64,000 nucleotides of DNA from Palleronia aestuarii. GTDB lineage: Bacteria; Pseudomonadota; Alphaproteobacteria; Rhodobacterales; Rhodobacteraceae. Made by a program: the position numbers and the translations under genes. How positions within the stretch are numbered: the first letter of the stretch is position 1; each line of letters begins with the position of its first letter. The notes under the pieces are model-generated. The model ran no database searches, was not told where the DNA came from, and saw only the letters and a program-made list of their open reading frames with translations. Positions 19,370 through 28,535 of this stretch are shown here, piece by piece. The DNA lies in the NCBI RefSeq assembly GCF_003253995.1, contig NZ_QKZL01000009.1, positions 1 to 64,000 of the forward strand, written 5' to 3'.

Positions 19370-22156
19370 TCAGTGCGCCTCGGCCCAGCTCCGACCCTGA
19401 CCCGCATCGACCTCGAGCGGCACGCTGAGATCGACGGCCGGCATCGCGGCCCCTTCCATCACTTCCCGCGCGACGGCGATCAGCGCATCCTCCGAACCCT
19501 CGTCGACCTCGAAGATCAGTTCGTCGTGGACCTGCAGAAGCATGGTCGCGGGCAGACTCGCGGTCGCCGCCTCCATCCGGATCATCGCGCGACGGATCAC
19601 GTCGGCCGCCGTCCCCTGGATGGGTGCGTTGATCGCCGCGCGTCGCGCGAACCCCGCGCCCGGCCCCTTGGCGTTGATCTCGGGCGTGTTGATCTTCCGC
19701 CCGAACAGTGTCTCGACATGGCCGCGATCCTTCGCGAAGCGGATCGTGTCGTCCATGTAGCCCTTGATGCCGGGGAAGCGCTCGAAATACCGGTCGATGA
19801 AGCCCTGCGCCTCCTCGCGCGGGATCCGCAGGTTGCGCGCGAGACCGAAGCCCGAGATTCCGTAGATCACGCCGAAATTGATCGCCTTGGCCTGTCGCCG
19901 GATCTCGGGCGTCATCTCCTCCATCGGCACGCCGAACATTTCCGACGCGGTGAGCGCGTGGATATCCTGCCCCTCCCGGAAGGCCTGCTTCAGCTCCTCG
20001 ATCCCCGCGATATGGGCGAGGATGCGCAACTCGATCTGGCTGTAGTCGAGCGAGACGAGCGTGCGGCCCGCGGGCGCCACGAACGCCTCCCGGATCCGCC
20101 GCCCCTCCTCCGTCCGGACGGGGATGTTCTGCAGGTTCGGATCGGTGGAGGCGAGGCGTCCGGTATTCGCCCCCGCGATGGAATAGGAGGTGTGGACCCG
20201 GCCCGTCGCGGGGTCGATCTTTTCCTGCAGCGCATCCGTATAGGTCGATTTCAGCTTGGAGACCTGCCGCCAGTCGAGCACCCGGCCCGGCAATTCGTGC
20301 TCCGTCGCCAGATCCTCGAGAATGTCCGCCCCGGTGCCGTAGGCGCCCGTCTTGCCCTTCTTGCCGCCGGGCAGGCCGAGCTTGTCGAACAGGATCTCGC
20401 CCAGTTGCTTCGGGGAGCCGACCTTGAAGTCCTCCCCCGCCAGCTCCCGGATCTCCTCCTCGAGCCCCGCCATCTTCTGCGCGAAGGCGCCCGACATGCG
20501 CGAGAGCGTCTCCCGGTCGACCTCGATCCCCGCCATCTCCATCCTGGCCAGGACCGGGATGAGTGGCCGTTCCAGCGTCTCGTAGACGGTCGTGACCCGC
20601 GCGCGGTGAAGCTGCGGCTTGAACGCCTGCCAAAGCCGGATCGTGATGTCGGCATCCTCCGCCGCGTAGTTCACCGCCTTGTCGACCGCGACGCCGTCGA
20701 AGGTGATCTGCGACTTGCCGGTCCCGATCAGCGACTTGATGGGGATCGGGACGTGCCCGAGATAGCGCTCCGACAGCACGTCCATCCCGTGCCCGTGCAG
20801 CCCCGCATGCATGGCGTAGGAGAGCAGCATCGTGTCGTCCACGGGCGCGATGTCGATGCCGTTCCGGGCGAGGATCTTGGCGTCGTACTTGATGTTCTGC
20901 CCGATCTTCAGGACCGACGGATCCTCGAGAAGCGGCTTAAGGAGCTCCAGCGCGCGCGCCATCGGGATCTGCCCCTCCGCGAGCGCGTCGGTGGCGAAGA
21001 GATCGGCCTCCGGGTTGGTCTTGTGGGCGAGCGGCACGTAGCACGCCTCCCCCGGCGCCACGGCGAGCGAGACGCCCACGAGCAGCGCCTGCATCTCGTT
21101 CAGGGCCGTCGTCTCGGTGTCGACGGCGACATAGCCACGCGCATGGGCCTTCGCGATCCAGGCTTCGAGCGCCGCCTCGTCGCGCACCCATTCGTAGGTC
21201 TCGGGGAAGTCTGCCTGCGCCTCGGGCTCGACCGTCTCCGGCGCCTCCTCGGGGATCGCGGGCGCCTCCTTTCCGAGCTCGTCGGAGACGCGGCGGACGA
21301 TCGTGCGGAACTCCATCGCCGTCAGGAACGCGAGCAGGTCGTCGGCCACCGGCTCCACCACCTCGAGAGAATCGAGGTCGTAGGACAGCTCCATGTCGCA
21401 ATCGAGCTGCACCAGCTTCTTCGAGAGCCGGATCTGCTCGGCATGCTCGATCAGCGTCTGCCGCCGCTTGGGCTGCGGCACGTCCTCCGCGCGCTCGAGA
21501 AGCGTCTCCAGATCGCCGAACTCGTTGATGAGGAGCGCCGCGGTCTTGATCCCGATCCCCGGCGCGCCCGGCACGTTGTCCACCGAATCGCCCGCTAGCG
21601 CCTGCACGTCCACCACCCGTTCCGGGCCGACGCCGAACTTCGCCTCGACCCCCTCCCGGTCGATGCGGACGTTCTTCATCGCGTCGAACATCTCCACGCC
21701 GCCGCCCACGAGCTGCATGAGGTCCTTGTCGGAGCTGATGATCGTCACCCGGCCGCCGGCCTCCCGCGCGCGGCAGGCGAGCGTGGCGATGATGTCGTCG
21801 GCCTCGAACCCCTCCTCCTCGAGGCAGGCGATGTTGAAGGCCCGCGTCGCCTCCCGCGTCAGCGGGATCTGCGGGCGCAGCTCCTCCGGCATCTCGTCGC
21901 GATTGGCCTTGTACTGATCGTAGAGATGGTTGCGGAACGTGATCGAGCCCTTGTCGAAGACGACCGCCGCATGGGTCGGCGCGTCCGGCCCCTTGTTGTC
22001 CTGGATCATCTTCCAGAGCATGTTGACGAAGCCCGACACCGCCCCCACCGGCAGCCCGTCCGACTTCCGCGTGAGCGGCGGCAGCGCGTGGTAGGCGCGG
22101 AAGATGAAGGCCGATCCGTCGACCAGATGCAGGTGATGGCCCTTGCCGAACGCCAT
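19370..22156 (-). CDS. polA: DNA polymerase I
   Basis: A 928-residue three-domain enzyme for Okazaki-fragment processing and repair. The 5'-3' nuclease domain is at residues 1-290 (LVDGSAFIFRAYHA, SSDKDLMQLV, GDSVDNVPG). The 3'-5' proofreading domain keeps its metal ligands (VAVDTETT at about 345, later YAAEDADIT), so proofreading should be active. The polymerase domain has motif A (LVSLDYSQIELR), motif B (RRQAKAINFGVIYG) and motif C (LLQVHDELIFEV). The ATG is preceded by GGGAGA. Full length for the family. Confidence 0.98.
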   Translation of the reverse strand: MAFGKGHHLHLVDGSAFIFRAYHALPPLTRKSDGLPVGAVSGFVNMLWKMIQDNKGPDAPTHAAVVFDKGSITFRNHLYDQYKANRDEMPEELRPQIPLTREATRAFNIACLEEEGFEADDIIATLACRAREAGGRVTIISSDKDLMQLVGGGVEMFDAMKNVRIDREGVEAKFGVGPERVVDVQALAGDSVDNVPGAPGIGIKTAALLINEFGDLETLLERAEDVPQPKRRQTLIEHAEQIRLSKKLVQLDCDMELSYDLDSLEVVEPVADDLLAFLTAMEFRTIVRRVSDELGKEAPAIPEEAPETVEPEAQADFPETYEWVRDEAALEAWIAKAHARGYVAVDTETTALNEMQALLVGVSLAVAPGEACYVPLAHKTNPEADLFATDALAEGQIPMARALELLKPLLEDPSVLKIGQNIKYDAKILARNGIDIAPVDDTMLLSYAMHAGLHGHGMDVLSERYLGHVPIPIKSLIGTGKSQITFDGVAVDKAVNYAAEDADITIRLWQAFKPQLHRARVTTVYETLERPLIPVLARMEMAGIEVDRETLSRMSGAFAQKMAGLEEEIRELAGEDFKVGSPKQLGEILFDKLGLPGGKKGKTGAYGTGADILEDLATEHELPGRVLDWRQVSKLKSTYTDALQEKIDPATGRVHTSYSIAGANTGRLASTDPNLQNIPVRTEEGRRIREAFVAPAGRTLVSLDYSQIELRILAHIAGIEELKQAFREGQDIHALTASEMFGVPMEEMTPEIRRQAKAINFGVIYGISGFGLARNLRIPREEAQGFIDRYFERFPGIKGYMDDTIRFAKDRGHVETLFGRKINTPEINAKGPGAGFARRAAINAPIQGTAADVIRRAMIRMEAATASLPATMLLQVHDELIFEVDEGSEDALIAVAREVMEGAAMPAVDLSVPLEVDAGQGRSWAEAH

Positions 22157-22219
22157 GGCGCGTCTCCCCTATCTCTCCCGCCGGGTTCTTGCACGAAGCG
22201 GCGCGCGCCGCCATCCCGC

Positions 22220-22924
22220 TCAGCCGCAGAGACGCTCGCGGATCTCCACGTCGCCGGTGCGGTCAGGCGCGGGACGCGGCGCCTTGCGCATCTCGGGGCG
22301 TTCGTCGGGCCGGTAGCCGTAGGACTTGGGATAATCGCCGACCCGCCCGAGCTCCCGCCCCTCGAAACGCGGATCGCGGGTGGCGTAATCGCGCCGTGTC
22401 CCGTCGCCGTAGCGGCGGTAGTCGCGGAAGTCGTATCCCTCGACCTCCCGCTCCTCGGGGTCCACCGACGGGGCCTGCGGCACCCCCGCGACCACCCGCT
22501 CCTGGCAGAGGTCGAGCGCGCGGGAGGCCATGCGCCCCTCCTCGCGCAGGTCGATGAGATGGCCGGATTTCCGCGCCAGCCCCTCGACCGCGAAGGTCAG
22601 CGGCTCGGGAAAGGAGAATCGCCGCGTCTCCGCCCCGAAAAGCGTTTCCTCGTCCACCCACTCGGTCCCGGTCGCGAAATCGAGCTCGTAGGTGCCGGGC
22701 GGCACGAGGATGCGGAAGAACCGCCCGCCCTCGATATAGCCCGCGACGGCCGCCTCCCCCGTTTCCGCGTCGCGCATGACGAGGACGGTGTCGCGCCCCG
22801 GATCGGTGCGGATCTGCAGCGGAAAGACCAGCGGCAGCCCCGTGCGGTTCCACATGAGCCCATGATCGGGCGCGGCGGCGGCGGCCCCGGCGAAGAGCAG
22901 CCAGAGAAGGAGGGCGAGCCTCAA
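22220..22924 (-). CDS. secreted protein of unknown function
   Basis: A 234-residue protein if it starts at the TTG at 22924, which overlaps the preceding stop (TTGA) and gives an ideal signal peptide ([17 protein letters not shown]) with GGAGGG upstream. An ATG at 22978 in frame would add 18 residues and overlap the zinc-finger gene by 58 bases. The mature part has a beta-rich domain followed by a charged Arg/Asp/Tyr-rich tail (residues about 160-225). No family was recognised. Probably co-transcribed with the zinc-finger gene. Confidence 0.65.
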   Translation of the reverse strand: MRLALLLWLLFAGAAAAAPDHGLMWNRTGLPLVFPLQIRTDPGRDTVLVMRDAETGEAAVAGYIEGGRFFRILVPPGTYELDFATGTEWVDEETLFGAETRRFSFPEPLTFAVEGLARKSGHLIDLREEGRMASRALDLCQERVVAGVPQAPSVDPEEREVEGYDFRDYRRYGDGTRRDYATRDPRFEGRELGRVGDYPKSYGYRPDERPEMRKAPRPAPDRTGDVEIRERLCG

Positions 22925-23139
22925 TGCCCGCCGCCCGCACCCTCCGCCAGGACGAAGCGCTTGTCGCAATAGCCGCATTCGACCCAGCCCCGCTCCTCGG
23001 GGATCTGGAGCCAGACGCGGGGATGGGTCATCTCCCCGTCGCAGCTTACGCGGGTGGTCGTCACCTCGACCGTCTCGGGTTCGTCATAGGCCCCGGTGGG
23101 CGGGAGTGGACCTTGGTTGTCCACGGGCTTCTCGGACAT
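22921..23139 (-). CDS. zinc-finger protein (zf-CHCC, NDUFS6-like)
   Basis: A 72-residue protein whose C-terminal half has the spacing of the zf-CHCC domain: a Cys in VSCDGE, a His in MTHPRVW, then the CGYC pair before DKRFVL. In mitochondria this domain is the NDUFS6 subunit of complex I; the free-standing bacterial form occurs across alphaproteobacteria. Zinc binding is likely. A link to complex I here is inference from the family only. Divergent from the ABC ATPase gene. Confidence 0.88.
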   Translation of the reverse strand: MSEKPVDNQGPLPPTGAYDEPETVEVTTTRVSCDGEMTHPRVWLQIPEERGWVECGYCDKRFVLAEGAGGGH

Positions 23140-23243
23140 GGGCGGGCATCCTCAGGCTTGCCCCGCCACGGGGCGGGGTCTAGGTCAGGCGCGATGATAG
23201 TGATCCGCCCTGCCGAGACAAGGGCGCGAGGAAAGGCCCCCCA

Positions 23244-24185
23244 ATGTCCGACGCGGCAATCGAGATCGAAGGCTTGCGCAAGGTCTACGCGGCAACCGGC
23301 CGCGAGCCGGAGAAGGAAGCGCTGAAGGGAATCGATCTCGAGATCCCGCAAGGCTCCATCTTCGGATTGCTCGGCCCCAACGGCGCGGGCAAGTCGACGC
23401 TCATCAATATCCTCGCGGGCCTCGTCGTGAAGACCTCCGGGAAGGTGCGGATCTGGGGCTTCGACCAGGACGTCAATCCGCGGCAATCGCGCGCGGCCAT
23501 CGGCGTCATGCCGCAGGAGCTGAACCTCGACCCGTTCTTCACCCCCCGCGCCTCCCTCGACGTGCAGGCGGGTCTCTACGGTGTGCCCCGGCGCGAGCGG
23601 CGCACCGACGAGATCCTCGAAATGATCGGGTTGTCCGACAAGGCGGAGGCCTATGCCCGCAACCTCTCCGGCGGGATGCGGCGGCGCCTTCTCCTCGGCA
23701 AGGCGCTCGTGCACGATCCGCAGATCCTCGTCCTCGACGAGCCCACCGCGGGCGTCGATATCGAGCTGCGCCAGATGCTCTGGAAGAACGTCCGCCGCCT
23801 CAACGAGGAGCGGGGAATGACCATCATCCTGACCACGCATTACCTCGAGGAGGCGGAGGCGATGTGCGACGAGATCGCCATCATCCACCACGGCGACCTT
23901 CTCGTGCGCGACACGACGCGCAACATGATCAGCCGGATCGACGCCAAGACCCTGGTGATCGAGCCGGTGGAGACGCCGCCCGCCGACATCGCCCTGCCCG
24001 ACGGCGTGACGCTCGACCGGCGCGCCGACGGGCGGCTCGCGCTCAACTACGCCAAGACGAAGACCCGGCCGGGCGACATCCTCGCCGCGCTGCAGGAGGC
24101 GGGCGTCGTCATCGCCGACGTCTCCATCGAGGAGCCGCATCTTGAGGACGTGTTCCTCGACCTCACGCGGTCCGACGCCGCCTGA
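23244..24185 (+). CDS. ABC transporter ATP-binding protein, ABC-2 type
   Basis: A 313-residue ATPase subunit. It has Walker A GPNGAGKST (about 49-57), the signature LSGGM, Walker B LVLDEPTAGVD and the H-loop TTHYLEEAE. The C-terminal 80 residues form the extra domain of DrrA/NodI-type ATPases that work with ABC-2 permeases. No permease gene lies within reach on either side, so the partner must be encoded elsewhere or the gene is an orphan. The next gene, 79 bp on, is unrelated. Confidence 0.92.
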   Translation: MSDAAIEIEGLRKVYAATGREPEKEALKGIDLEIPQGSIFGLLGPNGAGKSTLINILAGLVVKTSGKVRIWGFDQDVNPRQSRAAIGVMPQELNLDPFFTPRASLDVQAGLYGVPRRERRTDEILEMIGLSDKAEAYARNLSGGMRRRLLLGKALVHDPQILVLDEPTAGVDIELRQMLWKNVRRLNEERGMTIILTTHYLEEAEAMCDEIAIIHHGDLLVRDTTRNMISRIDAKTLVIEPVETPPADIALPDGVTLDRRADGRLALNYAKTKTRPGDILAALQEAGVVIADVSIEEPHLEDVFLDLTRSDAA

Positions 24186-24264
24186 GCCCGCGCGGGAACT
24201 TCCTCCCGCGCCCGTGGCTTGGGAGGGGCCGGCGTGGATCCGGCCCGACGGGAGGACAGATGCG

Positions 24265-24651
24265 ATGATGAACAGCGAAACGATCCAGCAGATCCCCACC
24301 GACAATCCCGACCTCTACGCCTTCCGCGTGACGGGCGAGGTCACGGGCGCGGACATGGAGGCGATGGCGGAATACATGAACGCCGCCTTCGATACGCACG
24401 AGAAAGTGTCGATGCTCCTCCTCTTCGAAAACTACCACGGCAGCGAGACGGGCGCGGGCCTCGACTGGGATTCGGTGAAATCGCGGTTCCGGTCGCTCTC
24501 GAAGGTCGACAAGTACGCGGTGGTGGGCGCCCCCGACGGGGCGGCGCGCATGATCGACATGATGGACAAGGTGATCCCGGTCGACGCCCGCACGTTCACC
24601 GCGGGCGAGGCGGACGCCGCCTGGCGCTTCGTGGGCGCCAGGCCCGCCTGA
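24265..24651 (+). CDS. SpoIIAA/STAS-like protein (DUF3478)
   Basis: A 128-residue soluble protein of the SpoIIAA-like superfamily. A beta-strand opening (YAFRVTGEVTGADM) precedes a helix, then a core strand KVSMLLLFENY and the block DKYAVVGAPDGAARM near residue 75. Members are small cytosolic proteins often linked to membrane lipid or stress responses; the precise role is unknown. GGAGG lies 9 bases before the ATG. The gene converges on the monooxygenase gene with 1 base between. Confidence 0.82.
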   Translation: MMNSETIQQIPTDNPDLYAFRVTGEVTGADMEAMAEYMNAAFDTHEKVSMLLLFENYHGSETGAGLDWDSVKSRFRSLSKVDKYAVVGAPDGAARMIDMMDKVIPVDARTFTAGEADAAWRFVGARPA

Positions 24652-24652
24652 T

Positions 24653-24946
24653 CTATCCGTCGATCCGCGTCATCTCGTGGATCACCGTGCTCTCGACCAG
24701 CGCGGCGTTGGCGGACTTGTGGTGGGCGATGTGGTCCGACGCGTTGTGCCGCTCCCAGAGCGCCCGGCTCTCCCATGCCTCGTGGAAGAGGAAATGGTCG
24801 GGATCGTCGTTGTCGCGGTGCAGGTCGTAATGCACGCACCCCTCCTCGCCGAGCGTCGGCGGGACGAGCGCGCGGAGCGCCGTTTCGAGCGCGTCACCCT
24901 GCCCGGGCGTGGCGCGGATGTCGGCGACGATGACGAGGTGGCTCAT
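24653..24946 (-). CDS. antibiotic biosynthesis monooxygenase (ABM) family protein
   Basis: A 97-residue protein with the ferredoxin-like ABM fold. Family features are GxxxxLExALRALVPPT, the EEGCVHYDLHR block and FLFHEAWESRALWERHNASDHI. Similar to YgiN, a quinol monooxygenase, and LsrG; the actual substrate cannot be told. It follows the HIT gene by 10 bases on the same strand, suggesting one transcript. Confidence 0.9.
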   Translation of the reverse strand: MSHLVIVADIRATPGQGDALETALRALVPPTLGEEGCVHYDLHRDNDDPDHFLFHEAWESRALWERHNASDHIAHHKSANAALVESTVIHEMTRIDG

Positions 24947-24956
24947 GGCACGCTCC

Positions 24957-25337
24957 TCAGGCGGGGTTCAGCATCCGGCCGAGCGGCTGCCCGCCCGTGA
25001 TGTGAAGGTGATAATGCGGCACTTCCTGGCCGCCATGTGACCCCGCGTTCGAGATCACGCGGTAGCCCTGCCCCCCATCCGTGAGCGAGAGACCCGCATC
25101 CGCGATGATCCGCGCCGTGGCGCGGGCGAAGTCGGCGAGCTCGGCTTCCGAGGCCTCGGCGCAGAAATGGTCGTAGCTCGCATAGGCGCCCTTCGGGATC
25201 ACAAGCACGTGGACGGCCGCCTGCGGCGTTATGTCGTTGAAGGCGAGCGTGTGCTCGGTCTCGAGCACCGTGTCGTTGGGGATCTCGCCCCGCAGGATCT
25301 TCGCGAAAATGTTCTGATTATCATAGTCGAATGGCAT
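24957..25337 (-). CDS. HIT family (histidine triad) hydrolase
   Basis: A 126-residue cytosolic nucleotide hydrolase of the HINT branch. The N-terminal FAKILRGEIPNDTVLE and the catalytic triad VPHYHLHITGG (HxHxH) are intact. It is likely to hydrolyse purine nucleoside phosphoramidates. A GGGAGG directly upstream of the ATG at 25337 fixes the start; the frame itself is open further. Confidence 0.95.
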   Translation of the reverse strand: MPFDYDNQNIFAKILRGEIPNDTVLETEHTLAFNDITPQAAVHVLVIPKGAYASYDHFCAEASEAELADFARATARIIADAGLSLTDGGQGYRVISNAGSHGGQEVPHYHLHITGGQPLGRMLNPA

Positions 25338-25514
25338 GCCGCCTCCCTGATCACCGCGCCCGGCCGCCGGGCCCGCAAAGCTGTCCCGATCCAGTCTAGC
25401 GACCCGCCACCGGACCTCCAGCCCCTTCGCGGCGGGCGCGGACCCGAGGGCCATTCGGAATTCGTTAGCCATTCTGGCGAAGGGGTAGAGGCTCAACACT
25501 CAGCCGGAGCCATC

Positions 25515-26681
25515 ATGCGCCTCTACCAGTTCCTCGCCGCCCGTCCCCTGCCGAAAACGTTCATGGGCAAGATCATGCTCGTGAGCTTCGTGGGCGTGCA
25601 CATACCGATCTTCGGCGCCGTGGCCTTCGTGCTCGTCTACACGGGCGAGGAGATCTCGCAGCAGCTCCCGATCCTCGCCGCCATGCTCGTGGCGACGCTC
25701 GCGGGCACGATCGCCACGATGTTCGCCATGTCGGCGCTGATGGCCCCGATCCGCACCGCCACCAACGCGCTCGAGACCTTCCTGCGCCACCGCGAGATCC
25801 CGTCCCTGCCGGTGCGCTACACCGACGAGGCGGGCATCCTGCTGCGCGGGGTGCAGGAAAGCATCACCCGCCTCGACAACGCCCTGACCACGGCCCGGCT
25901 CCAGAACGACGGGGTGGACCAGTCCGGCAAGTTCCAGGTCATCTCCGGGCTCAGCCACGACATCCGCACGCCCCTCAACCACATCCTCGGCTTCGCCCAG
26001 CTCCTGCGCGCGGAGGCGATCGGGCCGCTCGGCACGGAGAACTATTCCGAACTCGCCGACATGGTCTCGCAATCGGGCGAGGATCTTGTGTCGCTTCTGC
26101 AGACCGTCCTCGACCTCTCGGCCGCCGAGGCGGAGCAGCCGGAGGACGGCGCGCTCGACCAGCTCGACGCCGCGGCGCTCCTGCGCGACACCGTGGCGCT
26201 CGAGCATCTGCACGCGGAACTGCGCGGCGTGCACATGACCCTCGACGCGCCCGAGACGGCGGTGTTCATGGGCCGGACGGAAAGCCTGCGGCAGGCGGTC
26301 TCCTGCATGCTCCAGATCGCCATCGAGACGAGCGCCGCGGAAGAGGCGCCGGGCCCGATCGCCGTGCGGCTCGACGAGGATCTCTCCGGCCGCTTCGTCG
26401 TCAGCGTCCACGACGGCGGGCGCGCCTTGGCCGCGGGGGACATTCCGCCCGAGCTGGAGGGGCTGGCGGTCTCCGCGTCGGGCGGGGCGATCGCGCCCGA
26501 GGGCGTCCGCTCGGCCTCGCCGATCGCGCTGCGCCTGTCGCTCGTCCATACCCTCGCCCGCGTCATGGGCGGCACGCTGGAGCTGCGGACGGGAGCGGAC
26601 GGGCAGAAAGAGCAGCGCCTGACGCTCGACCGCGCCCGGCCCGCCGCGACCGCCGGGCAGACGCGCGCCGCGGCGGCCTGA
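25515..26681 (+). CDS. sensor histidine kinase-like protein with a degenerate ATPase domain
   Basis: A 388-residue membrane protein: two N-terminal helices (about 18-42 and 51-75), a HAMP-like linker, and a HisKA domain with H-box SGLSHDIRTPLNHILGF (H148). The following domain has the length of an HATPase_c module, but its N-box reads SCMLQIAIETSA without the conserved Asn, and the G1 box is reduced to VHDGGRAL. Phosphorylation of H148 by its own ATPase is therefore doubtful; it could be a phosphotransfer or scaffold protein. No response regulator gene is adjacent. Start at the ATG after CCGGAG. Confidence 0.8.
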   Translation: MRLYQFLAARPLPKTFMGKIMLVSFVGVHIPIFGAVAFVLVYTGEEISQQLPILAAMLVATLAGTIATMFAMSALMAPIRTATNALETFLRHREIPSLPVRYTDEAGILLRGVQESITRLDNALTTARLQNDGVDQSGKFQVISGLSHDIRTPLNHILGFAQLLRAEAIGPLGTENYSELADMVSQSGEDLVSLLQTVLDLSAAEAEQPEDGALDQLDAAALLRDTVALEHLHAELRGVHMTLDAPETAVFMGRTESLRQAVSCMLQIAIETSAAEEAPGPIAVRLDEDLSGRFVVSVHDGGRALAAGDIPPELEGLAVSASGGAIAPEGVRSASPIALRLSLVHTLARVMGGTLELRTGADGQKEQRLTLDRARPAATAGQTRAAAA

Positions 26682-26686
26682 GCGCG

Positions 26687-27676
26687 CTAGACGAGGCCCT
26701 CGCGATCGAAGACGGCGAGAAGATCGGTCTCCGGGCGCGGCCCGACATGGCCGATCACCTCCGCCGCGGCCGCGACGCCCATCCGCCCGCAGGTCTCGAG
26801 CGGCGCGCCCCGCACGTAGCCGTAGAGAAAGCCCGCGGCGAACTGGTCGCCCGCACCCGTCGCGTCGACGGGCGTCACGCGGCGGACCGGCGCCTCCAGC
26901 CGCTCGCCGCCCCGCCGGAGGATCACCGCCTCGCCCGACCGGGTGCAGACCACCGTTTCCGCGGCCGACGCGGCCCGGTCGAGCGCGGTCTCGAGATCGC
27001 TCTGGTAGAGCGTCGTCCACTCCGCCTCGTTGCCGATCACCACGTCGAGCTCCTCGGCGATGAGCGCCTGGAAATCCGCGCGATGGCGCTCCGCGCAGAA
27101 CGGATCGCTGAGCGTGAGCCCGGCGCGGCCGCCTGCCCGCCGCGCAAGCCGCGCGGCCTCCCGGAACGCGGTCTTCCCCTCCTCCTTGTCGAAGAGATAA
27201 CCCTCGAGGAAGACGAGCCCCGCGCCCTCGAACACCGCCTCGTCCACGTCTGCGGCGGAGATGTCGACGCCTGCCCCGAGATAGGTGTTCATCGACCGCT
27301 CCCCGTCCGGCGAGACGAAGATCATGCAGCGCGACGTGGGCAGCGCGGCATCCGGAACCGGCGGGTTCGGGAAAACGATCCCGTCCGCCTCCATCCCCGC
27401 GGCATAGCTGCGGCCGAGCGCGTCGCCCTTCACCTTGCCGATGAACGCCGTCGCGAGGCCCATCTTTCCAAGCCCCGCGATCGTGTTCGCGACCGAGCCG
27501 CCCGGTGTCTGCACGCGTTCCGTCATCGCGGCATAGAGAAGCTCCGCCCGCTCGCGCTCCACGAGCTGCATGATCCCCTTCTCGATCCCCATGTGGTCGA
27601 GGAACGCGTCGTCGGCGGGCGCGATCACGTCGACGATCGCGTTGCCGATGCCGATCACGTCAAAGCTCTTCGTCAT
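26687..27676 (-). CDS. PfkB-family carbohydrate/adenosine kinase
   Basis: A 329-residue ribokinase-fold kinase. PfkB signature 1 is seen as GGSVANTIAGLGKMG, and signature 2 as DATGAGDQFAAGF with catalytic Asp. The N-terminal VIGIGNAIVDVIA is typical of the adenosine-kinase-like branch in alphaproteobacteria. It phosphorylates a nucleoside or sugar with ATP; the substrate is inferred, adenosine being most likely. GAAGGAGACAGG precedes the ATG at 27676. Convergent with the kinase-like gene by 5 bases. Confidence 0.9.
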   Translation of the reverse strand: MTKSFDVIGIGNAIVDVIAPADDAFLDHMGIEKGIMQLVERERAELLYAAMTERVQTPGGSVANTIAGLGKMGLATAFIGKVKGDALGRSYAAGMEADGIVFPNPPVPDAALPTSRCMIFVSPDGERSMNTYLGAGVDISAADVDEAVFEGAGLVFLEGYLFDKEEGKTAFREAARLARRAGGRAGLTLSDPFCAERHRADFQALIAEELDVVIGNEAEWTTLYQSDLETALDRAASAAETVVCTRSGEAVILRRGGERLEAPVRRVTPVDATGAGDQFAAGFLYGYVRGAPLETCGRMGVAAAAEVIGHVGPRPETDLLAVFDREGLV

Positions 27677-27740
27677 CCTGTCTCCTTCGGTGTCTCTCTG
27701 AGGGGCGAGGCCCCGGATCAAGTCCGGGGCAGGTCCCGGA

Positions 27741-28412
27741 TCAGCTCCGGGGCCGGGCGGGCTTCGGCTCGGGCGTCTTGTCCTCGAAGGGGCAGAGATC
27801 GCGGATCAGGCAGGCGGGGCATTTGGGCTTCCGCGCCACGCAGACATAGCGGCCGTGCAGGATCAGCCAGTGATGGGCGTGGCGCTGGAACTCCGCGGGC
27901 ACGTTGTCCTCGATCGCGCGCTCGACGGCCACCACGTCGCGGCCCGGCGCCACCCGCGTGCGGTTGCCGACGCGGAAGATATGGGTGTCCACGGCCTGCG
28001 CCGGATGCCCCCACCACATGTTGAGCACCACGTTCGCGGTCTTGCGCCCCACGCCGGGCAGGCTCTCGAGCGCCGCGCGCGAGGACGGCACCTCACCGCC
28101 GTATTCCTCCACGAGGATCCGCGAGAGCTTCATCACGTTGCGCGCCTTGTTGCGGTAGAGCCCGATCGACTTGATATGCGCGATCAGCCCCTCCTCGCCC
28201 AGATCCAGCATCTTCTGCGGCGTGTCGACCACGGGGAAAAGCGACGCGGTCGCCCGGTTCACCCCGGCATCCGTCGCCTGCGCCGACAACGCGACCGCCA
28301 CGACCAGCGTGTAGGCGTTGGTGTGGTGCAACTCCCCCAACGGCTCCGGCTCCGCCGCCTGGAACCGGGAGAAGATCGTGCGGATCGTGTGGTAATCGAG
28401 GGCGGTCGCCAT
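27741..28412 (-). CDS. nth: endonuclease III (DNA glycosylase/AP lyase)
   Basis: A 223-residue base-excision repair enzyme for oxidised pyrimidines. The helix-hairpin-helix LPGVGRKTANVVL carries the catalytic Lys, and VDTHIFRV carries the catalytic Asp. The 4Fe-4S cluster motif is complete: C-x6-C-x2-C-x5-C in CVARKPKCPACLIRDLC. The C-terminal tail after the cluster is short and basic. The frame is open far upstream; the ATG at 28412 begins at the family's usual N-terminus. Confidence 0.96.
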   Translation of the reverse strand: MATALDYHTIRTIFSRFQAAEPEPLGELHHTNAYTLVVAVALSAQATDAGVNRATASLFPVVDTPQKMLDLGEEGLIAHIKSIGLYRNKARNVMKLSRILVEEYGGEVPSSRAALESLPGVGRKTANVVLNMWWGHPAQAVDTHIFRVGNRTRVAPGRDVVAVERAIEDNVPAEFQRHAHHWLILHGRYVCVARKPKCPACLIRDLCPFEDKTPEPKPARPRS

Positions 28413-28535
28413 GGGCCACGGATATGGCCGATCGACCGGGGGCGGGCAAGCGCCGCGGCGCGCGATTGCGCAAAATCCGGGTCGCGGCCCGCGCCGCCGC
28501 CGCCTAGGTTCCATGGCATCCGAAGGAGGTCCGCC

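Noticed and set aside
19373-21598. A 741-codon frame antisense to polA
   Set aside because: No domain or ribosome site; polA on the other strand has every catalytic motif.
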